The notes beneath the pieces are model-generated. The model worked only from the letters and a program-made list of their open reading frames with translations. It searched no databases and was not told the DNA's origin. A stretch of 64,000 bases of DNA from Fulvia fulva (taxonomy: Eukaryota; Ascomycota; Dothideomycetes; Mycosphaerellales; Mycosphaerellaceae): assembly GCF_020509005.1 (NCBI RefSeq), contig NC_063022.1:248001-312000 (forward strand), written 5' to 3'. Made by a program: the position numbers and the translations under genes. Positions within the stretch are counted from its first letter, which is position 1, and the number at the start of each line of letters is the position of its first letter. Below, one piece after another: positions 1-8,389 of this stretch.

Positions 1-590
1 TAGCGGGCTGGAGAAGATAGACGGGACATGGAAAATGTTTCAGATGATCTCCAATAATTTCTTCTCGTAGGCTGATTGTCACAGATATGACGACTCACGC
101 AGTCGAGGAGTAAGTTCGATGGCTGTACCGGCGTAAATCTCCCGACAGTGGCTGAGATATACCACCACGAGCTCAGAGTCGTTCCACGACAGGGCCGTGG
201 CGGACCTTCGGTGTATACTCCTCGATCTGTGGATGACGAGCAGCATTTCTTGGGCCAATCCAAAGGGGGCCGTGGCCACCTTGATCGTGGCTAAGGCGTT
301 TAATGAGATTTTGAGGGAAAGTTGAATTATGTATGCCTCCCCAGTGCAGTAGCTTCTATCGAAAGAAAATGCTGAAACAACGGGTTTTCATTGGAGGGAT
401 TCGTTGCGTATCTCGTGAACGCTAACAGAAAGTAAGAAGAACCTGGAAACGCCTGTCTAACCCAATTTCAGCTTCATTCATGCGTTTGAACCACTGATGG
501 TATCCTCCTTATCACGGCCGTTGACTTTATCATCAAGATTGTAGCTGTGCTCGCCCCCACACTGCTCGTCCGTTCGTGCCCCTGGACTAC
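1..590. other. Intergenic, nothing recognised
   Basis: Only short overlapping reading frames occur here and none has a recognisable domain. The stretch lies downstream of the minus-strand Zn2Cys6 gene, so part of it should be that gene's 3' untranslated region. Confidence 0.5.
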
Positions 591-2213
591 TTACTCATGA
601 TAATCCTGATCCCGCGGATTCGGATCATTGTCCGCGTCGCCGTAGGTGTAGGGGTAGTTGTAGTTGTAATTGCCTCCTCCCGCCTCATCGTTCTCTGCCG
701 CACCTCCCTCCTCCACCTCACCGTCTCCCATCGCTTCGGGCACCTGATTCGCAGGCATAGCCAGCTCCCCCATCGGCTCGAACTGCTCCATTCCCACGCT
801 CGGCTCACCGACATCACGCGCCTCTGCTCCCGGGTCAGGTCGCTCCGCCACCCAGGAGGGCTTACCACCGCCCATGTTGCGCGCCCCTGCTCCCGGATCA
901 GGTCGCTCCGCCGCCCAGGAGGGCTTGCCACCGCCCTGCACAGCTGTCTTTGTAGGTCCCCGCCGCTTCGTCTCGCGAGGGATGCATTCGTCTGCCTGCC
1001 GGCCGACTTTGCGGCAGTTACTGCAGGGACGCTCGTTGTCGCATCTTATGTGTTTCTCGGCGCAGCGCTCGCAGCGCTTCCCGGCTTCTGGAGGGTTGGG
1101 AGGAGGAGGATGTGGCGCTTCGAAGTTGGGGAAGGGGGCTTGGGGTTCGCTCGGGACTCCTGCACGGCCGGCAGGATACTGCTGGTTCTGGAGGAAGGGC
1201 TGGTAGGCTGCTCCGCTCTGGGTAGCTGCTTGACCTGGGTCCTCCTGGGCAGGTCCAGTAGATACAGATGGTTGCATTGGTGGCACTGGAGCTGGCTGCT
1301 GCTGTATCTGAACTGGTGCAGGCGGTTGAGTCGCATTCTGCGGCGGTCGGAGCGATGCTCCCTCACTCGTGACGAACCCATCCACGCCACGGTCCCGGAT
1401 ACCCTCAAGGATACACAGCGTAGCATGCCATGTAGTCATACTAACCATGACCTGGATGAGGAGATGCTGCGGACGATCTTGGCGGTTGCAGCAGAAATCC
1501 AGATAGCCGCGCACCGCACTCCAGATGTTCTTCCAGAACAGTGCCTTGTTTGGCACATTCCCACGGACCTGGGCCGCTTCGCTGCGTTCAAGCCAGTCGT
1601 CGAAGCAGGCAAGGATCGGGTCGGCTGCGTTGTAAGTTTGGAAGATCTTCTGCAGCTCTTGCATCGTGATGGCTTGTTCGCGAACGGTGCAGTATGCTAG
1701 CATCCCGTAGATGTGGTTGTACAGCGCTTCGCCTGAGCCGGTGTGCTTGGGCAAGCCCTCGTACTGGCGCTCGAGTCGCTGGAGGGTCTGGACAAGCTTA
1801 TGCGGCAAGAAGGATACTGCGGCTTGACCTTGGTGTAGTGTCTCGAACACGCACCAGAGACACAATGCCAGTGCCTGAGGAGTGACTTGTGCTTGCTCGA
1901 ATCGGGTGTAGGCGCGGACAATATTATACCGAGTCTCATCATCGGGAAAGAGTTCCAGTACTGATCCGAATGTGGCCGTCGAAAGGTTCTGGCACAGCGT
2001 CGGGTAGATGTCTCTGAGACTGCCATAAACTTCCTCTGCGGTAGGGATCCTTGCGTGGTTCTCGTTCGGCTGTGGTGTTGGTGAGCCTGTTGACTCACCG
2101 AAGTTCGTGCTTGCTGTTCGGGGTGGTGGTGGTGGTCGACGGAAAGTACGACGCCTGTATGGATTGTTGACTGCGTCGTAATTTGCCTGGTCTGACATGT
2201 TGGTGGTAGTCAT
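591..2213 (-). CDS. Protein with a C-terminal Zn2Cys6 zinc cluster
   Basis: Intronless 540-aa frame starting at the ATG at 2213; a second ATG is at residue 6. The only recognised domain is a fungal binuclear zinc cluster with cysteines at about residues 381, 384, 391, 397, 400 and 410 (spacing C-x2-C-x6-C-x5-C-x2-C-x9-C, basic KHIRC core). Proteins of this family bind DNA, usually CGG-type triplets, as transcription factors. The cluster is unusual in lying in the last third of the protein rather than near the N terminus. Residues 60-300 look helical and match no family I can name; residues 300-375 are Pro/Gln-rich and probably disordered. After the cluster come two 21-residue tandem copies of a GGGKPSW-type unit, an acidic stretch and an Asn/Tyr-rich tail. 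A role in transcription is inferred from the zinc cluster alone. Confidence 0.8.
   Translation of the reverse strand: MTTTNMSDQANYDAVNNPYRRRTFRRPPPPPRTASTNFGESTGSPTPQPNENHARIPTAEEVYGSLRDIYPTLCQNLSTATFGSVLELFPDDETRYNIVRAYTRFEQAQVTPQALALCLWCVFETLHQGQAAVSFLPHKLVQTLQRLERQYEGLPKHTGSGEALYNHIYGMLAYCTVREQAITMQELQKIFQTYNAADPILACFDDWLERSEAAQVRGNVPNKALFWKNIWSAVRGYLDFCCNRQDRPQHLLIQVMVSMTTWHATLCILEGIRDRGVDGFVTSEGASLRPPQNATQPPAPVQIQQQPAPVPPMQPSVSTGPAQEDPGQAATQSGAAYQPFLQNQQYPAGRAGVPSEPQAPFPNFEAPHPPPPNPPEAGKRCERCAEKHIRCDNERPCSNCRKVGRQADECIPRETKRRGPTKTAVQGGGKPSWAAERPDPGAGARNMGGGKPSWVAERPDPGAEARDVGEPSVGMEQFEPMGELAMPANQVPEAMGDGEVEEGGAAENDEAGGGNYNYNYPYTYGDADNDPNPRDQDYHE
811..936. repeat. 63-bp in-frame tandem duplication inside the Zn2Cys6 gene
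   Basis: Two adjacent 63-bp units (about 811-873 and 874-936) share a nearly identical 50-bp core (824-873 and 887-936, differing by a few bases). The period is a multiple of three, so the protein frame is kept and 21 residues (GGGKPSW...) are duplicated just after the zinc cluster. Confidence 0.8.
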
Positions 2214-2513
2214 GGTCTGTGTTGTGTGATACAGAACGTGGAAGCGCTATAGATGTTCTTATCTGCACTTTCTGTAGTGATTGGGAATGGGGCTAGAGGC
2301 GTTTTGGCCAGCTTGCATGTGCACTTTCATTCACCGACAAGTGGCTTGTGCGCTTATACCAGGGTCCAGAAGATCCCTGCGAGTACAAGATCCCGCTGGA
2401 CATGGAGACGGCATTACTCACTCGCAACACTGTCCCGGAGTAAGATGCACAATAGCAGATTCAGGTTCCACGCTCCCGAAGCAACCAGAATCTTGGTGTC
2501 GTGAAAAGCCCAT

Positions 2514-3023
2514 TCAGTTGTATTCACTCACACCCTTCATCACACGATGCAGCCAACATCGCCAAACTCCCTGCTGCCGTCTCCATTTAAACTCATTCAT
2601 CAACGACGTCTTGACTTCTGGTGGAGCTCCAGTCACTTCCGTTTCCATATACACAATCGCAATACCCTTCGCTTCATCCACATCCAAAGACACATTCTTC
2701 ACCTCAACATGGTACTCCGGGTACTGCTCGATCGTCTGACGCAGCAAGTGGGCATGCTGGGCCAAAGTCAAAGAGTGGCCAAAGTTCTCAAAGTGTGCTT
2801 TGAAGGTAGGCGAGACTGCTTTGTATAGCTCGCCATTCTCGTAGTTGAAGTCTCTGTCATTGCAGGCTGTCACTCCACCCACGCAGACTGACTCCAGGTA
2901 TTCTGCTGAACTGGCGGAGTCCGTTTGAGACTTTGGTGTGGGTGCAGTCGAAGTGGGCGCGGTGGAATTTGTACCATTTGAGGAGGACTCTACGTTAGTG
3001 TTTGGGGTGGCGGAAGAAGACAT
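2514..3023 (-). CDS. NTF2-like (SnoaL-type) domain protein, unknown role
   Basis: Single-exon 169-aa frame from the ATG at 3023. Residues 1-38 are Ser/Thr/Pro/Asn-rich and probably disordered. The rest has the length and pattern of an NTF2-like alpha+beta cone domain: an N-terminal helix with a LTLAQHAHLLRQ-like segment, then beta strands (VEVKNVSLDVDEAKGIAIVYMETEVTG) and a terminal WRRQQGVWRCWLHR strand typical of SnoaL-type folds. No catalytic residues can be assigned. It is transcribed in the same direction as the Zn2Cys6 gene, about 300 bp upstream of it. The fold assignment is inferred from sequence pattern. Confidence 0.6.
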   Translation of the reverse strand: MSSSATPNTNVESSSNGTNSTAPTSTAPTPKSQTDSASSAEYLESVCVGGVTACNDRDFNYENGELYKAVSPTFKAHFENFGHSLTLAQHAHLLRQTIEQYPEYHVEVKNVSLDVDEAKGIAIVYMETEVTGAPPEVKTSLMNEFKWRRQQGVWRCWLHRVMKGVSEYN

Positions 3024-3649
3024 GCTTGCGGGAGGGGTTGTTCGTAAGAGTCACCAGTCACTTCGGTCTTGCTCTACAGATTGAAGCTGATGGGAAATGG
3101 AGCGGATGAGGTTCGTCTTGGCACGTATGCGGCGTGCTGACAGTGCTGCAAGGAGGTTCTGCGTCGATGGTTGAGTGATAACGCCCCTGCTTTCCAGAAT
3201 TGTCGAAGTTGTGAACTATGTCTGTCCACCTCTTGCCGTGGTAGTATGTAGTTGAAGCACATCCAGGAATATAACTTTGGAGAAACGACCAGGTGGTGCG
3301 TCGAGAAGCAGTAAACATACCATAGCAATTAGAGTTACAATATGCTCCGCTCCAGCTCTTGTTGCCCGCGTTCGCGTCGGTCGCGCCGCTGTCGAAGCTG
3401 GGCGTGCATCATCGGTGAGTTGATCGTACCCTCGGCCGAGCTCTGCTTGCTGCATTACTAGTAAACTTCGTAATGCGCACGGAGAAAAACATTAGAAGTC
3501 TGCACGTTATCGTGCAGGACTGAGATGGACAGTGACTGCCGGAGTGCGTAAAGTGCGGCCGTGCGTCGAACATGCCGCGCCTACTTGGCCTACTGAACTG
3601 GACCGCGACCTACACGTTGTAGATGATGGCCAGTCTGAACGTGATATTC
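3024..3649. other. Intergenic, nothing recognised
   Basis: Several overlapping frames of 79-86 codons on the minus strand have no family resemblance. The stretch separates the NTF2-like gene from the Pogo/Fot element, whose TA target site is at 3650-3651. Confidence 0.4.
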
Positions 3650-3651
3650 TA

Positions 3652-3716
3652 GCCGTGTCAGTCCCCATGCACCCGCGAAGCGGGTGTTGGACAACCCAGT
3701 GATATTGGACACCTCA
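3652..3716. repeat. Left terminal inverted repeat of the Pogo/Fot element
   Basis: It starts GCCGTGTCAGTCCCC directly after the TA at 3650-3651, pairs with 5485-5549 over 65 bp with one mismatch, and contains an internal palindrome at about 3670-3686. Confidence 0.92.
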
Positions 3717-3740
3717 ACGATATCAATGAGGTGTATTCAA

Positions 3741-5426
3741 CTATCTATTGGCTATATCGTCCATACAGGCAAGCCATATTGGCATAATCTTCCGTCTCTC
3801 CACTGGATAAGCAGGTCTGTTGTATGTCCCCTTGATATAGCTCATAATCTTGCTTATCCGGTGTCTCAATTCACCTGTTCTTGCACGTGCTAGCTGGGCT
3901 TCAAGCTGCTTTACTGTGTTCTCTTCACGTTCTTGTATAGCAGCTCTTGCGTTGATAGCCTTCATGACACCTCCACGCTGAAGGTGTTGTCTCGTCTGAG
4001 TGTTGCGAGCATTGCGAGCGTTCTGGCGGACCGTGGTGTTGTTCAATTCAGCTACTGCTTCGGCGCCCTCAACGATAGCAATCTGGGCTCCACGGAAGAG
4101 TGGCTCCAGTCGCTGCTTAATAGACTCATCTATCAATGGATCAGCTATAAGCGCAGCAGTGTATCGACCGAAGGTCCTCACTGTTGTTGGAAGCTGCTTA
4201 TCGTTGACAATCGGCTCCGGTGTTGAGACTGGTTTATTCGATCGAAGAGCAGCTAGGTCTTGCCTTGCACGAGCCAATATTGGCTCCGGATTGAAGGGGT
4301 AGATACCACACTTCTCGAAGCCGCTTATGATGGTTGTTGGCTTCATTGCTTGCCTTCTGAAGGCCTCGAAGTCATGCAAGAACTCGAGCTTGTTGTAGTC
4401 GCTGCAACCATAGCGAGAAGCTGAATCCACAGCCTCTGCGTGCTAGTGCTTGTAAGGCTGGAATACGACCACATCTAAGGGCTGTAGAAAGTGTGTTGCA
4501 TGGGCTGGCAGTGCAGAGGGGATTATCAGATGCTCGTCACAATATTCAATGAATTCAATCGTGAAGTGAGAGCCGTACCCATCCATCAACAGCAGCCTGT
4601 ATGCACCTCGCTATGTCTTCGCAGAGTGCTCGTTGAAATGTCGCAGCCATTCCAGTGTAAGCAGGTCATTCGTGTATCCAGAATCACTAACACCCACAAC
4701 CGTGTCGTCTTTAAGGTGTTGGTACCACGTATTCAGGTGCATCTTCCCTATCAAGATGAGGAAGGCTGGAATCACATGCCCAGCTACTGAGACAGCAACA
4801 ACATCCGTACAGCTCTCACGGTTGTTGGCAGTAGGAAGGAAGTTCTTCCTCTTCGGATATTGCGTAAGAACATACTGGTTCTTCGCAACACCAATGCGGA
4901 AGCCAGTCTCATCCATATTCCACATGTCCTCAGGCAATATGCCATGCTCTTGACAGGTCTCCCACAGCTTGCTGTACCACCATTCAAGGTCACCAATATC
5001 CCATGCCGCTGCTCTTGCTGCTTCCAATGGTAGTTGCTTCACCTTCTTCCATTCTAGATGTCGATTGAGCCATCGTTGTGGCCACTTCGAGCTCACAATT
5101 AGAGGTGATCTAGGTCCAGTATGGTATCGCTTGAGGATCGAATTTGCGCTGATCTGGACCATCCGGAGTCGCGCGGATACGCCTATCTTGTCACACCTCC
5201 TCAAGTAGGTTGCAAGAACAGCTTCTTGATCGTCTGTCAGCACCGTGTGCGTACGCGGCCGTGTGCTGCGTGAGTTGTGACCGAGAAGTCGTCTTCTGAA
5301 GCGTTAGTAATCGACACCCCAGTTGGCGGCTACCTGCTTGACAGGACCTGGATTTGACGCGTCGCAGTACCACTGCACGGCCTCACTGATGAGCTGCTCT
5401 TCTTCACGATAGATGGAAGCAACCAT
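3741..5426 (-). pseudogene. Pogo/Fot transposase, interrupted by three in-frame stops
   Basis: One frame runs from ATG 5426 to the stop at 3741-3743 (561 codons, the usual size for Fot/Pogo transposases) with no frameshift, but with TAA at 5304-5306, TAG at 4611-4613 and TAG at 4443-4445. In order: a Psq-type helix-turn-helix (about codons 1-60), a CENP-B/Tc5-type DNA-binding region, and a DDE endonuclease. The catalytic aspartates can be seen at codons starting 4913 (MDETG), 4583 (MDGYGSH) and 4475 (QPLDV), a DDD arrangement. All three stops fit loss of a CAR codon by C-to-T in a CpA context, the signature of repeat-induced point mutation. The gene cannot make a full-length enzyme. Confidence 0.88.
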
Positions 5427-5484
5427 ATTGATGAGATAACGCGTGTTGAATGGAAGATACGCGTGTTGGAAAGCGTGGTGTTAG

Positions 5485-5549
5485 TGAGGTGTCCAATATC
5501 ACTGGGTTGTCCAACACCCGCTTCGCGGGTGCATGGGGACCGACACGGC
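5485..5549. repeat. Right terminal inverted repeat of the Pogo/Fot element
   Basis: Reverse complement of 3652-3716 with a single difference near the outer end (A versus G on the reading strand). It ends directly before the TA at 5550-5551. Confidence 0.92.
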
Positions 5550-5551
5550 TA

Positions 5552-6554
5552 ACAGTCGTGAATCGAACGTCGGCTTTTGTTTGTCGTGTGCTTAGAAGGA
5601 GTTGTGAAAGTGGGAAAGAGTCTCGGCGTTAAGCCCAGTTTTGATCACTAATAGTGTGCATTGTTGTACATCATCTTTCTACCCATTGATGTGATGGACT
5701 ACGCAGACATCGAATCAACAAAAAGATAAGCATTGTCATGCAGTCGTTGGCGGTGTTGGCCCAAAGACAGAAGCTCAGAATGGCTAACGGGTGCAGATGC
5801 ATCATGTTGTAATCTCCCAACGCCTGCGAAGTGTTAGGACCTGCTGTGACAATCTAGGATGAGGGAGAATTCTTACGGGCTCGAACCGCGGGCCTCAAGA
5901 TGATCCAGATATTCTATTACAGTCTTGCGCTCTGTGAGGAGTGAGTAAGTGGTTTCAGGACTTGCAAGTGCAAATCACGGACCTTCCAGCTGAGCTATTG
6001 AGAGCATTGACATCTTGGATATCGAATAGCTATTGCTTGATGAGTAAGCTGGACAATGTCTCCTAATATCATCCATAAATCAGGGTGCTCAATCGCGTCG
6101 TTGAACCCCCAGGAGCTGCTGAGATGTTGAGTCGGTGGGCTCAAGTCTCGCCTGCTCAGCAGAGGTGCTCACAACAGCAGAGCCACTGATGGTGTGTCGA
6201 ATGATATTCACTAAGCGTAAGGCGCGGGATGCAGTAGATCTTTGTGTGTGAGTAGGATACTTCAGCTGATGGGCCAAGAGTGCTGCCCGCAGCTAGCGTC
6301 GGATACAGCCGGACAAGTGAATGCTCCAGCTTGACTCCAGCTTGACCTTGATCTTGACCCCTCAGATTGTTAATGCTAGTTGTAATAGCGTTTGCGACTC
6401 TCAAAGTATAGCAAGACCTATTACCAGTGTTGTATTGTGCCAGATTCAGAGATTATGGAGCACTAAATCGATCGAACACCCCCTTCCCCGCCGAGCACAT
6501 CTTGCAGCTTCTGTTTCCATTTCAACACCCAAGAAACTCCCGCCCCGCGACACC
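5552..6554. other. About 1 kb without a protein gene
   Basis: Lies between the transposon and COG5. It holds a tRNA-Tyr-like relic (5870-5930) and a short string at about 5818-5840 resembling a decayed copy of the transposon terminal repeat. The 3' end should include the COG5 promoter. No other coding or structural signal seen. Confidence 0.4.
5868..5930 (-). pseudogene. tRNA-Tyr(GTA)-like relic with an anticodon-loop intron
   Basis: On the minus strand an anticodon arm can be read: stem CAAGA (5927-5923), loop CTGTAA + A with anticodon GTA, stem TCTTG (5900-5896). A 15-nt insert (5916-5902) sits exactly between positions 37 and 38, where eukaryotic tRNA-Tyr introns lie. A T arm with B-box GGTTCGAGCCC follows (about 5887-5877), but its stem is imperfect. 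No matching acceptor stem or normal D arm is found, so this is probably a decayed or partial gene. An A-box-like TAGCTCAGCTGG further upstream (about 5990-6001) is too far away to belong. Confidence 0.4.
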
Positions 6555-7877
6555 ATGGCAGACACCTCTTCTCCATACCTCGATACCGCCGCCTTCCTCT
6601 CCGACGACTTCAATCCCTCGGCATACGCCAACAAACTCGTCCTCGACACCAACAACCCCACCGACACACCTCTAGATCTGAGCACACCTCTCTCCAAAGT
6701 CCTCTTCGACGTTCAAGAAGTCGATACCCACATCGACACCCTCACTACCCAGAATGCGCTCCCAATCGTGTCACATGCCCGCGAGCGCAACGATGCAGCG
6801 ACCAGAGTGCTTGAAACTGTGGAAGAACAGGTCAATACTTTGAGCGAGAGCTACAAGCGGCTGGAAAGGGAAGTGGGAGAGCGGTATGAAGCTGCTGAGC
6901 AGGTGCGACTTGCGGCAGAAAACATGGTCAAGACGTTGAGGCTGGGTCGCGCGGTTCAAAGGGTAGTACAGCTGGGACGAAGGTTGGAAGAGGAAATGGA
7001 TATGGTCAGCAGTCCTGCTAGCAAGGAGAGAGTATCTGGGCATAGGGCTATGGTGCCGGCTGCGAGGACTGTGCTCGAGCTTAGGAGTGTGTTCACTGGG
7101 GAGGAAGGAAGTGAGGTGGGAAGGGTCAACGCCGCGCAAAGTGTGAGGCAGGATCTGGGAACACCAAGTGAGAGGAGCTTGATCACTCGTGCGCAAGGCG
7201 TGGTGAGGGAGTTCAGCATGAGCTCGCTGCTGAATGCGGGAGGGAATGAGAAGACGTTCGCGCAGGCAGAGGAGACGAAGGAGAGGGCAAAGAGTGCAAT
7301 GCAGACGTTGTGGCTGCTGAGTCCCATGAAGAAAGACACGACTGTTGTGACATTCGACCCGAGTCTGCTGCTACAAGCATTACAATCATATCTACAGACT
7401 GCGATCACTTCCTCAGTCGCAGCAATTGCAAGAGCCCTCGCGACACTACCAACCCTCGATCGAGCACTCCTCGAAACCTCAGCACGGTGTCAGAACATCA
7501 TCGCTCTTGAGAGCCTCCTCGAGAACATCAAGCCTCCCACTCATCCACTCCTCCAATCGTCCACGTCCACGAATACAACCATCGATCAGAACTTCCTCCA
7601 ACCTCTGCTACGACACCTGGACACATCATCCCTACCATCTTTCTTCTGGCGCAGTATGGCTAGTCAGATGACATCGCGCGTGCAAGAGTTCATGTCTCGG
7701 GGTGGCGTCAGTGCGAGAACACTACGGACGAACAAGGACAGAGTACGTGATGCGATACGGGAGGGTGTCGATCGTGGGTATAGAGGAACGAGGGATAAGG
7801 GTGGGAAGACGCAAGCTAGTTGGGAGAGAGAAGCTGCGGTGATGGTGAGCAGTGTTGTTGGGCCGCTGGGAAGGTGA
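6555..7877 (+). CDS. COG5: Conserved oligomeric Golgi complex subunit 5
   Basis: Intronless 440-aa protein. I chose the ATG at 6555 (good context CACCATGG) over upstream in-frame starts because the conserved family N terminus begins there: YLDTAAFLSDDF, a short TNNP linker, then DLSTPLSKVLFDVQEVDTHID, the helical signature of COG5. COG is the eight-subunit tether for retrograde vesicles within the Golgi; COG5 belongs to lobe B with COG6-8. Residues 70-160 are predicted coiled coil (heptads of charged and Leu/Val residues, RLEREVGERYEAAEQV). The rest is helical, with a basic C terminus. Length fits Pezizomycotina COG5. No close functional partner is adjacent. Confidence 0.85.
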   Translation: MADTSSPYLDTAAFLSDDFNPSAYANKLVLDTNNPTDTPLDLSTPLSKVLFDVQEVDTHIDTLTTQNALPIVSHARERNDAATRVLETVEEQVNTLSESYKRLEREVGERYEAAEQVRLAAENMVKTLRLGRAVQRVVQLGRRLEEEMDMVSSPASKERVSGHRAMVPAARTVLELRSVFTGEEGSEVGRVNAAQSVRQDLGTPSERSLITRAQGVVREFSMSSLLNAGGNEKTFAQAEETKERAKSAMQTLWLLSPMKKDTTVVTFDPSLLLQALQSYLQTAITSSVAAIARALATLPTLDRALLETSARCQNIIALESLLENIKPPTHPLLQSSTSTNTTIDQNFLQPLLRHLDTSSLPSFFWRSMASQMTSRVQEFMSRGGVSARTLRTNKDRVRDAIREGVDRGYRGTRDKGGKTQASWEREAAVMVSSVVGPLGR

Positions 7878-8389
7878 AGTGGTGATATGTAAATCTGTCA
7901 CCCGCAATGGTCACTGCCTCACTGACCCGCTAGACCGTCGTCTCAGCTGCAGCATACCACAAAACTTCATTGGAGAACAAGTTATCTCTGCAATCAATCC
8001 CGATGTCTCCTTAAGGCTCAGCCTGTCAACACTACTGAACGCTTTGCTTTGATCCCAACACAATGCTAGTGCTAGATCGAATACCATGAATCAAGCTTGA
8101 TAAATGCCGTCCTTCAACGAACAGTATGAGAGAGTCTGAAGAAACCTGGAAAACGGCATGCACGCGTCGCGTCGAGCTGCGCGTAGTCACGTTACGCCAA
8201 GAATATTGCGAACTCTGGATGATGTGCTTGATCAACTCATCGTTCTTGTCTTTTGATCTTTACATCAACACACATCTGTCCTCCTGTCATATGCTGCTGG
8301 CCAGCCAAGTCCACCATATCCATCTCTCCTCCATGATCTAACAACACAACGTTCGGCAGCTCTTTCCTACGTACGACGAGAGCACCACT
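7878..8389. other. Intergenic, nothing recognised
   Basis: Space between COG5 and the sulfatase gene, both on the plus strand. It holds the COG5 terminator and sulfatase promoter by position only; no clear motif seen. Confidence 0.4.

Larger units (their letters stand above)
3652..5549 (-). mobile_element. Pogo/Fot-type (Tc1-mariner superfamily) DNA transposon, structurally complete, inactive
   Basis: The element is 1,898 bp, bounded by 65-bp terminal inverted repeats (3652-3716 and 5485-5549) that differ at one position (the ninth base). TA dinucleotides flank it at 3650-3651 and 5550-5551, the target-site duplication expected for Tc1/mariner/pogo elements. Inside is one transposase gene on the minus strand occupying nearly the whole element. 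The repeats are almost perfect while the gene has in-frame stops, so the copy is fairly young but cannot make its own transposase; it could in principle be moved in trans. Each repeat contains a short hairpin, ACCCGC..GCGGGT. Confidence 0.9.

Noticed and set aside
576..1700. Long plus-strand frame of 374 codons opposite the Zn2Cys6 gene
   Set aside because: Antisense shadow of a gene with a clear zinc cluster; composition is that of a reversed coding strand.
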